A stretch of 42,335 bases of DNA, taken from positions 1 through 42,335 of the forward strand of contig URIC01000012.1 of assembly GCA_900547755.1 (NCBI GenBank). The letters are read 5' to 3'. Below the pieces are notes generated by a model. It saw only the letters and a list, made by a program, of their open reading frames with translations, was not told where the DNA came from and did no database searches. Shown piece by piece: positions 7,666 to 17,100 of the stretch. A program made the position numbers and the translations under genes. Source of the DNA: an uncultured Bacteroidales bacterium. GTDB lineage: Bacteria; Bacteroidota; Bacteroidia; Bacteroidales; Muribaculaceae. Every line of letters starts with the position of its first letter. Positions within the stretch are counted from its first letter, which is position 1.

Positions 7666-7768
7666 TTGTTCTGCTCATCGGAGTGTATAATTTGCCTTAA
7701 AAAGAGCTAATCCTGCCTTAGATGGCGAATATTTACATTCAGATGTAAAAGAAGGATTTGAGGTGTTG

Positions 7769-7801
7769 TCCCGGACTGCGGGAAGCTCCTTGGGCGCAAG
7801 G
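7769..7801 (+). other. Two-hairpin RNA element in the rpmJ-rpsM spacer (copy B)
   Basis: TCCCG 7769-7773 pairs with CGGGA 7779-7783. It is followed by AGCT and then CCTTG 7788-7792 pairing with CAAGG 7797-7801. This mirrors copy A at 4321-4358. A further GGCC/GGCC hairpin follows (about 7800-7815). The element lies upstream of the rpsM promoter and so belongs to the transcript arriving from rpmJ. Confidence 0.45.
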
Positions 7802-7815
7802 CCGGAAGGCCGGCG

Positions 7816-7846
7816 CTGATAACTTCAAAAATAATTATTAACTTTG
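7816..7846 (+). promoter_or_regulatory. Internal promoter for rpsM (alpha cluster)
   Basis: TAACTTTG at 7839-7846 matches the Bacteroidota -7 element TAnnTTTG. CTG (one mismatch to TTG) stands 20 nt upstream at 7816-7818. Transcription would begin about 20 nt before rpsM, allowing alpha-cluster genes to be expressed apart from spc. Confidence 0.6.
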
Positions 7847-7869
7847 CACAAAATCAAGAAGCTAAGTAT

Positions 7870-8250
7870 ATGGCAGTAAGAATTGTCGGCGTAGACTTGC
7901 CGCAAAACAAGAGAGGCGAAATCGCCTTGACCTATATCTACGGCATAGGCCGTAGCGCAGCCAAGACCATCCTGGAGAAGGCCGGTGTTGACCGCGACAT
8001 CAAAGTACAGGACTGGACAGACTCACAGGCAGCCGCCGTGCGTGAGGTAATCCAGCAGAATTACAAGGTGGAGGGAGACCTTCGCAGCGAAATCCAGCTT
8101 AACATCAAGCGACTCATGGATATAGGCTGCTACAGAGGTATCCGTCACCGTCTCGGCTTGCCCGTGCGCGGCCAGAGCACCAAAAACAATGCCCGTACAC
8201 GTAAGGGGCGTAAGAAAACAGTCGCTAACAAAAAGAAAGCTACTAAATAA
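7870..8250 (+). CDS. rpsM: 30S ribosomal protein S13 (uS13)
   Basis: The 126-residue protein begins MAVRIVGVDLPQNKRGEIAL, has the helix-two-turn-helix TYIYGIGRSAAKTIL, and ends with the basic GLPVRGQSTKNNARTRKGR segment. S13 is in the 30S head and forms intersubunit bridges with L5. It is the first alpha-cluster gene, has its own promoter about 30 nt upstream and precedes rpsK by 9 nt. Confidence 0.98.
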   Translation: MAVRIVGVDLPQNKRGEIALTYIYGIGRSAAKTILEKAGVDRDIKVQDWTDSQAAAVREVIQQNYKVEGDLRSEIQLNIKRLMDIGCYRGIRHRLGLPVRGQSTKNNARTRKGRKKTVANKKKATK

Positions 8251-8259
8251 AATTAAAGT

Positions 8260-8649
8260 ATGGCAAAGAAGACAGTCGCAGCAAAGAAGAGAAATGTCAA
8301 GGTTGACGCAATGGGTCAGCTGCACGTTCACTCCTCTTTCAACAACATCATCGTATGCTTGACAAATGGCGAGGGTCAGGTCATCTCATGGTCTTCCGCA
8401 GGTAAAATGGGTTTCCGTGGAAGCAAGAAGAATACCCCCTACGCAGCACAGATGGCAGCACAGGATTGTGCCAAGGTAGCCTACGACCTGGGTCTCCGCA
8501 AAGTGAAGGCTTATGTCAAGGGTCCCGGCAATGGCCGTGAATCCGCAATCCGTACCGTACATGGCGCCGGTATCGAGGTCGTGGAAATCATAGACGTCAC
8601 TCCGCTGCCCCACAACGGTTGCCGTCCTCCCAAGAGAAGAAGAGTGTAA
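8260..8649 (+). CDS. rpsK: 30S ribosomal protein S11 (uS11)
   Basis: The 129-residue protein shows the S11 pattern GQLHVHSSFNNIIVCLT, WSSAGKMGFRGSKKNTPYAA and the end VTPLPHNGCRPPKRRRV. S11 lines the mRNA exit channel on the platform of the 30S subunit. It follows rpsM by 9 nt. A 280-nt spacer, the longest in the ribosomal cluster, separates it from rpsD. Confidence 0.98.
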   Translation: MAKKTVAAKKRNVKVDAMGQLHVHSSFNNIIVCLTNGEGQVISWSSAGKMGFRGSKKNTPYAAQMAAQDCAKVAYDLGLRKVKAYVKGPGNGRESAIRTVHGAGIEVVEIIDVTPLPHNGCRPPKRRRV

Positions 8650-8660
8650 TCTCCGGGATT

Positions 8661-8720
8661 AGGAAGACAGCCCTCGGCAATTCCGCTTGTCGCTTGTCCG
8701 CATAGCCGGGTAGACTTCCT
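8661..8720 (+). other. Candidate rpsD leader structure
   Basis: AGGAAG 8661-8666 pairs with CTTCCT 8715-8720, enclosing CGGC 8675-8678 with GCCG 8705-8708. More short hairpins follow in the 280-nt rpsK-rpsD spacer, including a CTC-tcgg-GAG tetraloop near 8862. S4 is the translational regulator of the alpha operon in E. coli, so an S4-binding leader is a reasonable but untested idea. Confidence 0.35.
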
Positions 8721-8929
8721 TTCATCCCTGCATTACAGACAGTGGCTCTGAAAGAGACTGAAACCGGTGCAAGGCAACGGCAGACAAACGGAAACAAACA
8801 AAACCAAACAACACTCAACCCAAGTCGCTCTGAATGCGAATAGACTTCCACACAAGACTTTCTCTCGGGAGTCGCGGCTGCGCTAAGGAGCGGCGCAAAT
8901 GACTTTAATTAAAAAAGTAAACTTTAGAA

Positions 8930-9535
8930 ATGGCAAGATATACAGGCCCGAAATCTAAGATAGCCCGCAAGTTCGGCGAGGCAATTTTTGGAGAAGACAA
9001 AGTTCTGGCAAAGAAGAACTATCCCCCAGGACAGCACGGCCAGAACCGTCGTCGCAAAACTTCGGAGTATGGCATGCAGCTCAAAGAGAAGCAGAAAGCC
9101 AAATACACCTATGGCGTGTTGGAGCGTCAGTTCCGCAACCTGTTCGACAAGGCGGCCCGTACCAAAGGTATTACCGGTGAGGTGCTTCTGCAGCTCCTGG
9201 AGAGTCGTCTGGACAATGTCGTCTATCGTCTGGGCATAGCTCCCACACGTCCGGCAGCCCGTCAGATTGTACTCCATAAGCATGTGACCGTAAACGGCAA
9301 GGTAGTCAACATACCTTCCTATCAGGTAAAGCCCGGTGACGTAGTCGCTGTACGCGAGAAGAGCAAGTCACTGGAGGTAATCGCCGACAGCCTTGGCGGC
9401 TTCAATCATAGCAAATATCCCTGGATAGAGTGGGACGAGAGCCTTAAGGGCGGCAAGTTCCTTCACCTCCCCCAGCGCGAAGACATCCCCGAAACTATCA
9501 AGGAACAATTGATTGTTGAGTTGTATTCTAAATAA
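8930..9535 (+). CDS. rpsD: 30S ribosomal protein S4 (uS4)
   Basis: The 201-residue protein has the S4 N-terminal region (MARYTGPKSKIARKFGEAIF), the KNYPPGQHG segment and the S4 RNA-binding domain LESRLDNVVYRLGIAPTRPA with HKHVTVNGKVVNIPSY. S4 nucleates 30S assembly and in E. coli represses the alpha operon. It is preceded by a long structured spacer and followed by rpoA after 17 nt. The zinc-finger cysteines found in some S4 proteins are absent. Confidence 0.98.
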   Translation: MARYTGPKSKIARKFGEAIFGEDKVLAKKNYPPGQHGQNRRRKTSEYGMQLKEKQKAKYTYGVLERQFRNLFDKAARTKGITGEVLLQLLESRLDNVVYRLGIAPTRPAARQIVLHKHVTVNGKVVNIPSYQVKPGDVVAVREKSKSLEVIADSLGGFNHSKYPWIEWDESLKGGKFLHLPQREDIPETIKEQLIVELYSK

Positions 9536-9552
9536 TAAATAAATAGAGACCC

Positions 9553-10551
9553 ATGGCTATTTTAGCATTTCAGAAACCCGACAAAGTGATCATGTTGGAA
9601 GCCACCGACTCCTTCGGCAAGTTTGAGTTCAAACCCCTGGAGCCGGGATACGGTCAGACAGTGGGCAACGCCCTCCGCCGCATACTTCTTTCCTCCCTCG
9701 GCGGATATGCCATCTGTTCTATCCGTATAGACGGTGTAGCGCATGAGTTGGGCACTATTCCGGGAGTGAAGGAGGACGTGACCAACATCATCTTGAATCT
9801 CAAGAAAGTGCGCTTCAAGCAGAAGGTGGAAGACACTGAGACGGAGACAGCTACTGTGTCCGTGTCGGGACAAGATGTGTTCAAAGCCGGAGACTTGGGT
9901 AAGGTTTTAAGTGGCTTTGAGGTGCTGAATCCCGAGCTGGAGATATGTCATCTGGACCCTGCCCAGGGCTTCAATATGGAGTTCACGGTCAACAAGGGCC
10001 GCGGATGGGTTCCTGCTGACGAGAACCGCGAGATGATAGGCACCTCCGAGCTTAATGTCATAGCCATCGACTCTATCTACACTCCGATAGTCAACGTCAA
10101 ATATGCCGTGGAGAACTATCGAGTGGAGCAGAAGACCGACTATGAAAAGCTGACCATCGAAGTCACCACTGATGGCTCTATTTCACCGGAAGAAGCACTT
10201 AAGGAAGCGTCCAAAATCCTGATTTACCACTTCATGCTCTTCTCCGACGAGAAGATAACGCTGGAGACACCTCAGGAAGAGGGCGACGAGGAATTCGACG
10301 AGGAAGTGCTGCATATGCGCCAGCTCCTGAAGACGAAGCTCAACGACATGGACCTGAGTGTCCGTGCCCTCAACTGTCTGAAGAGTGCGGAGGTGGAGAC
10401 CTTGGGAGACCTCGTAGGGTTCAATAAGACGGATTTGCTGAAGTTCCGCAATTTCGGCAAGAAGTCTCTTACTGAACTTGACGACCTGCTCGCAGGCCTC
10501 AACCTTTCTTTCGGTATGGACATTTCAAAATACAAATTAGATAAAGATTAA
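9553..10551 (+). CDS. rpoA: RNA polymerase alpha subunit
   Basis: The 332-residue protein has the N-terminal dimerisation domain (LEPGYGQTVGNALRRILLSS near residues 30-50) and the C-terminal domain (LSVRALNCLKSAEVETLGDL, about 270-290) joined by an acidic linker EEGDEEFDEE. Alpha starts assembly of the core polymerase and contacts regulators through its C-terminal domain. The rpsD-rpoA-rplQ order is standard, with gaps of 17 and 12 nt. Confidence 0.98.
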   Translation: MAILAFQKPDKVIMLEATDSFGKFEFKPLEPGYGQTVGNALRRILLSSLGGYAICSIRIDGVAHELGTIPGVKEDVTNIILNLKKVRFKQKVEDTETETATVSVSGQDVFKAGDLGKVLSGFEVLNPELEICHLDPAQGFNMEFTVNKGRGWVPADENREMIGTSELNVIAIDSIYTPIVNVKYAVENYRVEQKTDYEKLTIEVTTDGSISPEEALKEASKILIYHFMLFSDEKITLETPQEEGDEEFDEEVLHMRQLLKTKLNDMDLSVRALNCLKSAEVETLGDLVGFNKTDLLKFRNFGKKSLTELDDLLAGLNLSFGMDISKYKLDKD

Positions 10552-10563
10552 CGAAGTATAACG

Positions 10564-11040
10564 ATGAGACACAATAAGAAATTCAACCACCTTGGCAGAA
10601 AGAAGGCTCACCGCGACGCGCTGCTCTCCAACATGACCATTTCCCTCATCATGCACAAGAGAATCAATACCACCTTGGCAAAGGCCAAAGCTCTGCGTAT
10701 TTATGCCGAGCCCCTCATCAACCGCGCCAAGAAGGATGATATGGCCAACCGTCGCCTCGTCTTCTCGATGCTGCAGAACAAGGAGGCCATCAAGGAGCTG
10801 TTCGGAACCATAGCCGACAAGATCGCCGACCGTCCCGGAGGCTATACCCGTATCCTCAAGACCGGTCACCGTCTGGGCGACAATGCCGAGATGTGCTTCA
10901 TAGAGCTTGTGGATTTCAACGAGGCAATGCTGAAATCCAAAGAGGAGAAGAAGAGTACCCGTACCCGCCGCTCCCGCTCTAAGAAAGCCGCCGCTCCCGC
11001 AGCCGAGGCTCCCGCAGCCGAAGAGGCTAAAGCTGAATAA
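10564..11040 (+). CDS. rplQ: 50S ribosomal protein L17 (bL17)
   Basis: The 158-residue protein starts MRHNKKFNHLGRKKAHRDAL and has the L17 motifs INTTLAKAKALRIYAEPLI and GGYTRILKTGHRLGDNAEM. L17 sits near the peptide exit tunnel. The core is followed by a low-complexity tail of basic residues and then Ala/Pro/Glu (AAAPAAEAPAAEEAKAE), a lineage extension. It is the last gene of the ribosomal run and is followed by a terminator 100 nt later. Confidence 0.97.
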   Translation: MRHNKKFNHLGRKKAHRDALLSNMTISLIMHKRINTTLAKAKALRIYAEPLINRAKKDDMANRRLVFSMLQNKEAIKELFGTIADKIADRPGGYTRILKTGHRLGDNAEMCFIELVDFNEAMLKSKEEKKSTRTRRSRSKKAAAPAAEAPAAEEAKAE

Positions 11041-11139
11041 ACCGAAAGGTACGTCTGCCGGGGACCGGAAGCCTCGGCTGACATTGACCATAAAGTCTAA
11101 ATCAGTTCATTCCCATAGAGAAAATTCTTTTACGATACG

Positions 11140-11169
11140 CCGTTTGGCCTGCGAAGGTCAAACGGTTTT
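11140..11169 (+). terminator. Terminator of the ribosomal protein/rpoA cluster
   Basis: CCGTTTGGCCT 11140-11150 pairs with AGGTCAAACGG 11155-11165 (11 bp, one G-U) around a GCGA loop and is followed by TTTT and then CTGTTTT. It ends the + strand cluster and may also stop - strand transcription from the tam operon. Confidence 0.85.
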
Positions 11170-11217
11170 ACTGTTTTATGGGGGAGTGACAGAATAGTCG
11201 CAGGAGGGGGTAGGGTA

Positions 11218-11847
11218 TCAGAAGTAGCGGGGATAGGGCAGAGCGGGGTTGTTTGGCGTCGGGTTCGGGACCGGGTAGATTCGACGCAGGCCTCCGGGTA
11301 TTTCCTTTATCGGATTATTGGTGTTGATTCTCAGAAAAGAGCGCATCCTGGGTATCAGGGCGAGCGGATTGAAGGTTACCGATGTCTTGCGTTCTTTGAA
11401 ATTGAAAGTCTGTTGGATGGGGTTGAACTCGGCGGCCATGCGCCTGGGTACCGACAGACCGGATTCGTCCGCTTTCCCATATATGTACAGGTGGTAGCTT
11501 TTGGCATCTGCCGAAGGGTACAGATAGCCTAAAGTCGTGCCGGGTGGAATTAATATGTCCGAAGTCTCGATTGCCGTTATGCTGTAAGCGTCGGGTACGT
11601 CGAGGGGGGATGAGTAGTTCGGACGGGAAGATACTTCATCGCAGCGGCGTATAAGGACAACGGCACCCTTTTCGGGCCAGACGTATATGCCCTCGGGGGC
11701 GCGTAGAGCTACGGTGTCGCAGTAATTCTTGGCCGCGTTTGCGGTGATGCCGGGGGTGAATGGAGCGTGGGCGGGAGGTTCCGGCAGTTGAGCCTGTGCG
11801 GCGGATACGCATATCAGGAGTGAGATAATCGACAAGAGGTTACGCAT
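11218..11847 (-). CDS. Uncharacterised exported protein, third gene of the tam operon
   Basis: The 209-residue product has a signal peptide (hydrophobic residues 4-15, AQA cleavage site at about 17-19) and no membrane segment afterwards. The mature part is rich in Pro and Tyr, and its end is proline-rich (IYPVPNPTPNNPALPYPRYF). I do not recognise a family. Its start is only 4 nt after the tamL stop, so it is probably co-transcribed and translationally linked with tamB-tamL. A role with the Tam machinery is inference from position only. Confidence 0.75.
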   Translation of the reverse strand: MRNLLSIISLLICVSAAQAQLPEPPAHAPFTPGITANAAKNYCDTVALRAPEGIYVWPEKGAVVLIRRCDEVSSRPNYSSPLDVPDAYSITAIETSDILIPPGTTLGYLYPSADAKSYHLYIYGKADESGLSVPRRMAAEFNPIQQTFNFKERKTSVTFNPLALIPRMRSFLRINTNNPIKEIPGGLRRIYPVPNPTPNNPALPYPRYF

Positions 11848-11851
11848 AATG

Positions 11852-14170
11852 TCAGAACGGGTAGCCTATGGCCAGGTGAAAAGCCAGGGCGTCTTTAAAA
11901 GCGATGTTGAAATAGTGAGGTGAATTGTTGTAGTAAGGGGCATGGAGGCCGTAACCTAGGTCTCCGCGGATTACAATCATGCCGAGGTCCGCACGAAGTC
12001 CCACACCGGTTCCGAGAGCGATGTCTTTGAGGAATGTACTTCCTTTCAGCTGTCCGCCGGGACGATTGGGGTCGTTCTTTAGGAGCCAGATATTACCGGC
12101 ATCGATGAAAACGGCGCCGTGCAGGAATTTGTAGATAGGGAATCGGTACTCGGTGTTGAGTTCCAGTTTGAAAGTACCTGTCTGGTCGAAATATCCGTTA
12201 ATCTGGTCTTTAGGGGCGCGGTATGAACCGGGACCGATGGAACGGACTGTGAACGCGCGGATGGAATTGGCTCCGCCGATGTAGAACTGCTCGCTGTAAG
12301 GCACCTGGTCGGAGTTGCCGTAGGCGTGGGCTGCGCCTATGAGGACGCGCGAGACGAGCCACTGGTCCTTTCCCTTGAAGAGTCTGCGGGAGTAAACCAA
12401 TTGCGCCTGCCCTTTGACGAACTGGGAGAATGGCGTGCCGAACAGGCGTTTCTCCCCTTTGACGCCGCATAGGGCGTAGATGCCGGAAAATATATTGCCG
12501 GCCTCGGATATCGTGGCGGTAAAGTTAATGCCGTTGATACGCTCGCGTTCCAGGAACTTGTCAAGTGTATACGTGTATGAGAGCATGGGAATGTACTGGC
12601 TCTTGAAACTCTCGGCAATGGCGGGGTTGGTGGCCATGATGGAGTCGAAAGTCTCGGTTGTGTGCATCAGTTTGGTGTAAGTGAGTTTAAAGGGAGTGAG
12701 CTGATGCAGGGTGTGACGGGTGGCCCTCCACTCGTAAGAAATTGCAGTGCCGAACTGGGCCATCTTGAAGTAATGGGGGCGGTTCAACAGGTCGGCGTTA
12801 AGGGAGATGCGGGTCCAGTTCAGCTCTCGTTGAGTACGCGGGACGAAACGCGGTGCGAGCAGACGCGGGAAAGCCAGAGAAGCGTTCAGACCAAACTCAT
12901 AGCTGTTGAATACAGAAGAGCGTCCGCGTCCTGTCTGCCACTCGTAAGAGGCGTTCAGCTTCACGGAAAGCTGTTCGGCTCCCCCGAATATGTTGCGGTT
13001 GGTAAGAGAGAAAATAAGGCCTGGGCCGATGTAGCTGTTGGACTTGGAAGTGGCGTTCACCTCTATGCCGGCCTCTATCGGCTTGTCAAAACGGCATTGT
13101 ATGTCGACGTTCAGCCTGTTGTCGTCGAGCAGCGTATCGGCCGGATAGACCTGCATCTCAATCGAGGAGAATATGCCGAGGCGGCTCAGGCGCGTCTGAG
13201 TGCGGTCCATGTTGCGTACGGAGAATAGGCGTCCTTTGCGGAAAGTGATGCAGGAAGGTATGAGGGATTCATTGAGCTTGGCGGGACGCATAACGACCAC
13301 AGTCGCCTTGGGGGAGACAATGGTGTCCGGCACGCCCGGCCTGCGGGAGGAGTTGCGCGGTATGAATACCTTGACATCGCCCATTACCCATTGGCGGAGC
13401 GCTATTGCCGGAGTGTTGTCGGCAAGTGAGAGTCTGAGGGCTATGCGGCGGGCGGTGATGGTGCTGTCGGCCAGAAACTCGATGTACTCCGGCCGGAAAT
13501 AGTAGAATCCTCGGTTTCGCAGGGAGTTGGTGATGCGTGTGCGGGCCACCGCCAGAGAGTCCGTGCAGAAGCGTTGTCCTGCCTTGAGATAGGGGTCTTT
13601 CTGAGCCAGCGAGTCAATGTAGTGCAGTACGGAGCGGTCTCCGGGGCGGAAATAGATGAGCGAGTCTATAAGGTAGGGTTCTCCCACCTGCACCTCGTAA
13701 TCTATACGTGCCTTTTTCGGGTTCCTTTTGTTTTGGTTGATGGTATATTTGGCCGATGAGCCGAAGTATCCGTTGTTGTCAAGGATGCTCTCCATCATTT
13801 TGACGCGAAGCTGAGGCTTAACGGCAGAGACGAGTACCGGGTTCTTTGCCAGCTTTCTGTAAATCCATCCCTTGATGCCGGAGGCCGAGTCGCTCATGTT
13901 GTTGTATACCCACAGCCCTATCGGGAAAGGGGTCCGGACGTATGGACTCATGAACGGCATGGGATTATTCGGAGCCACGTTGCCGGCCTCCTTGATTTGG
14001 CTGACCATATCGGAGGGGAGCTTGTCGCCGCGGGCGCGTGGCTCCACACTGAATTTGCTCACTCCGGTGTACAGCAATTCTCCGTCGGGTATGCGGCGGG
14101 TGGTGGAGCAGGCGCATAGCAGGACGAGCAGGAGCGTCAGGAGCGATATGTGGAGTTGTTGGCGTTTCAT
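11852..14170 (-). CDS. tamL: TamL, BamA/TamA-family outer membrane lipoprotein
   Basis: The 772-residue protein has a lipoprotein signal (LLVLLCAC, modified Cys at residue 21). POTRA-like soluble segments follow, then a C-terminal beta-barrel from about residue 380 of the surface antigen/D15 type, with FYIGGANSIRAFTVRSIGPG in the barrel and a terminal Phe (LAIGYPF). In Bacteroidota the TamA counterpart is a lipoprotein named TamL. With TamB it supports envelope assembly. It overlaps the tamB stop by 4 nt (ATGA), showing tight coupling. Confidence 0.85.
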   Translation of the reverse strand: MKRQQLHISLLTLLLVLLCACSTTRRIPDGELLYTGVSKFSVEPRARGDKLPSDMVSQIKEAGNVAPNNPMPFMSPYVRTPFPIGLWVYNNMSDSASGIKGWIYRKLAKNPVLVSAVKPQLRVKMMESILDNNGYFGSSAKYTINQNKRNPKKARIDYEVQVGEPYLIDSLIYFRPGDRSVLHYIDSLAQKDPYLKAGQRFCTDSLAVARTRITNSLRNRGFYYFRPEYIEFLADSTITARRIALRLSLADNTPAIALRQWVMGDVKVFIPRNSSRRPGVPDTIVSPKATVVVMRPAKLNESLIPSCITFRKGRLFSVRNMDRTQTRLSRLGIFSSIEMQVYPADTLLDDNRLNVDIQCRFDKPIEAGIEVNATSKSNSYIGPGLIFSLTNRNIFGGAEQLSVKLNASYEWQTGRGRSSVFNSYEFGLNASLAFPRLLAPRFVPRTQRELNWTRISLNADLLNRPHYFKMAQFGTAISYEWRATRHTLHQLTPFKLTYTKLMHTTETFDSIMATNPAIAESFKSQYIPMLSYTYTLDKFLERERINGINFTATISEAGNIFSGIYALCGVKGEKRLFGTPFSQFVKGQAQLVYSRRLFKGKDQWLVSRVLIGAAHAYGNSDQVPYSEQFYIGGANSIRAFTVRSIGPGSYRAPKDQINGYFDQTGTFKLELNTEYRFPIYKFLHGAVFIDAGNIWLLKNDPNRPGGQLKGSTFLKDIALGTGVGLRADLGMIVIRGDLGYGLHAPYYNNSPHYFNIAFKDALAFHLAIGYPF

Positions 14171-17100
14171 CTTTTGCGGACGTGTTCTTCAGTAATGATT
14201 ATGGAATCCCGGGAGAGAGGCACGAGCAGCGAGTCGGGTGCTGCCGTGGGTGTGGAGTCATTGTCGGCGGGTTTGTTCCGGCGCTTATGGCGGAAGCGGA
14301 ACAGACTGCGGAGGGAGGAGAGTTTGCGGCGCATCACAAAGCCTACGCCGGTTTCAGTGACCTCACCCTCCAGGATGCTCTCGAATCCGGTGTGGCGGAA
14401 CAGACGCACGTACATATTCAGGTTTTCGCTCTGCTTGACGCTGTATTCGAAGGATATGTCGGAGATGAGGTTCTGGGCGAAGTTCTCGTCAGCCTGGGCA
14501 TCGGTGGAATAGTTGCCGCCGACTATTATCTTGAAACGGTTGTCGAAGAGCGACTTGCTTACCTGGTAGGAATAGCTGGTGGTGTTGTCGTTCTGTCCGT
14601 TTACAGTCTGTTTATACTGGTCGATGCCGAAAGAGAGGTCCACTCCGCGAATGTTTTTGGCGGCCCATGAATTGAGCTGTCCTTCCAGGAAAGAGTACAG
14701 CGGGTTGGAGAGGTTGGCGTTTGCCTTGACCCCGGGACCGGTGTAGGTATTGTAAAGGAGCAGGTTCATGGCGGAGGCCTGACGTTGGTCGGCCGACATG
14801 GACAGAAGCTCGTTCTGTACGGTCATGTCATCGTCTGTGGAGAGGTCGAAGGCAACCTTCGGGGCGGACAGAGTGCCGAGTACCGATAGGCCCACGTCAA
14901 AGTATATAAGCCTGGAGTTCGCGCCCTCCTGTTGCACGTTGGCCTTGACGCGGTCTGTGGCATAGATGTTCAGGGCGGGGTTCATCAGGTCGCCGCTCCA
15001 GTTTACGTATGAACCGGCATCGAAGTCGAAAGTCTTCTCGCCAATCATAGGCACGCTGTAACGGGCGAAACCCTTACCCAGGTAGAGAGTCCCGTTCAGA
15101 CGCATATCTCCCATGTAGTTCTGGGTATACGAGAGGTTGCCGTAAGGAGAGAGTGTCACCTTGTCCGTGCCGTTTGCAGATAGGTTTATTGTGGCCTTCG
15201 CGCCGTTTATTATGCCGAGGGAGGCATCTATGCGCATATTCATTGGGGTGTACTTCTGCACCGAATCGGCGGTAACATTGAGGGTGGAGTCTGCAAACCG
15301 GACGAAACGCACCACATCGGTGGTATTGCCCTGCTGTATGGATGCGTCGGCGCTTGAGTAGGTGTAATAAATGTCGGTGGCGGGACGCACGGAGAGGTCG
15401 GCGTTTATGTCAAGGCGGCTAAGAGGACCACGGGCGGATGCCGAGAGGTCTATGAAGAGCTTGCCGTAGATTTCGTCTGTTCGCCGTCTGTTGTCTACAA
15501 GTGCCACCTCGCGGCCGTCCATAGAAAGGTCTATGGCTATGTCCGATATAGAGGATGCGTCTACCTTTCCGGTCACGGTTATCGGCTTGCGGTTCATGCC
15601 GTAGAGTCTGAAGTCGTTGAATCGCAGAACGTTGTTCTCTATGACAATGGGATTGTCTTTCTGGAAATAAAGTGTGCTGGAAGCCACGGGGATGCGTATG
15701 CCCACGGAGTCGCACTCCAGGGCACCGTTCAGCAATGGCGCCGAGAACTCTCCGTTCATCTTGATTTTTCCGTTTAGGGCACCTGTGAGCTGCATATATT
15801 CCTGGGACAGGAATGGATTGGCCACGGCGAGAGGGAACTCTTTCAGCTCAAGCTCGAAAGCGGTCGGGTCCTTCACGTTCTGTCGCTTGATGGTGTCGTT
15901 GAACATATAGCCTCTGAACACGGCCACCTCGCGGCCGTCCAGCAACATTCCTATCTTGCCGCCCGTGTTGCCTGTGAATCCCATGCCGGCCTGTACGTCG
16001 AAGTCCAGGTCTCCGATGCGCTGCCTGTCGTAGGCCAGGTCATGCACGCCCAGGTAGCCTTTGCCTGTGACTGCATTGCCCCTGTAAACCAAAGTGAGGT
16101 CGGAGTTTACGGTACCGGTTATGGGAGGCGCCAACACATTCATCTGGAGCAGGTCTTCTATGTGCAGGTCTTTTATATTCACTTGCAGTGCCTGTAGGGA
16201 GTCGGTGCGTTGAGGAGTGCTGAGGCGTACGCTTGAGGTGCCGCTGGAGGCGGTCATATCGGCCTGTATGCGCTTGCCGGGTCCTATCTGGATGTAGTTG
16301 TCGTCGTTCACGGACCATGGCTTGTAGGCTATTGTGGCGTTCAGAGGGGTAAGGTGCAGATTGACCACGGAGTCCAGGAAAGCGGCGGTGAATCCCAGAC
16401 GGTAACCCTCTTTGTGTTCGCTGTCGCGTTGACGCAGGAAAGCCGAGGCGCGGTTGGAACCGGCATATCCGGAGATGTCTACCGAGGCGAAGGCGGGGAG
16501 GTTCTCCTTGGTGTTGCCGATATGCAGGTTGTAGTTAAGCATCTGTCCGCGCTGGTTCAGCCCCAGGGTTACGGTGTCCAGGGTGAGGGAGCTGTTGCCG
16601 GCGCCGGTCAGCTTCATGTCGCCTGAAATAGTCGAGTCGTTGGCCAAGGCCATGTGCAGTGAGTCGAACTTATAGCCCGTGCCCTCCAGGAAATGCGAGG
16701 CGAGTCCCTGTGAGTCCACATCCAGGTCAAGGGTGAAGAGAGGCAATTCGTCTGATATGACGTTCATGTCCAGCTGTTTGCTGTCCACCTGACGTGCCAC
16801 CAGAGCCATGATTCGAGGCAAGGAGGCGGTGAGGCGTCTGAGTGAAGAGGCGGCGTGGAAATCCAGGTTCAGCCCGTCGCCGTAAAGGGAGAGTCCCGTC
16901 TGAGCGGCATTGCTCAGGAAGTCGAAATCAAAAGCCGAGGGGATAGCGTATAGCTTATCCGCATAGTTCCAGTCGAGGTCGTATAGTCCCCCGGTCAGGT
17001 CGCAGTGGTAAGACTCCAGATTTGCCGAACCGGAGAGGTCGAAACTGGCCGCTCCCTGACAAGGCACATCTATGAAGCCGAGTGCGTGCAGGTCCACATG

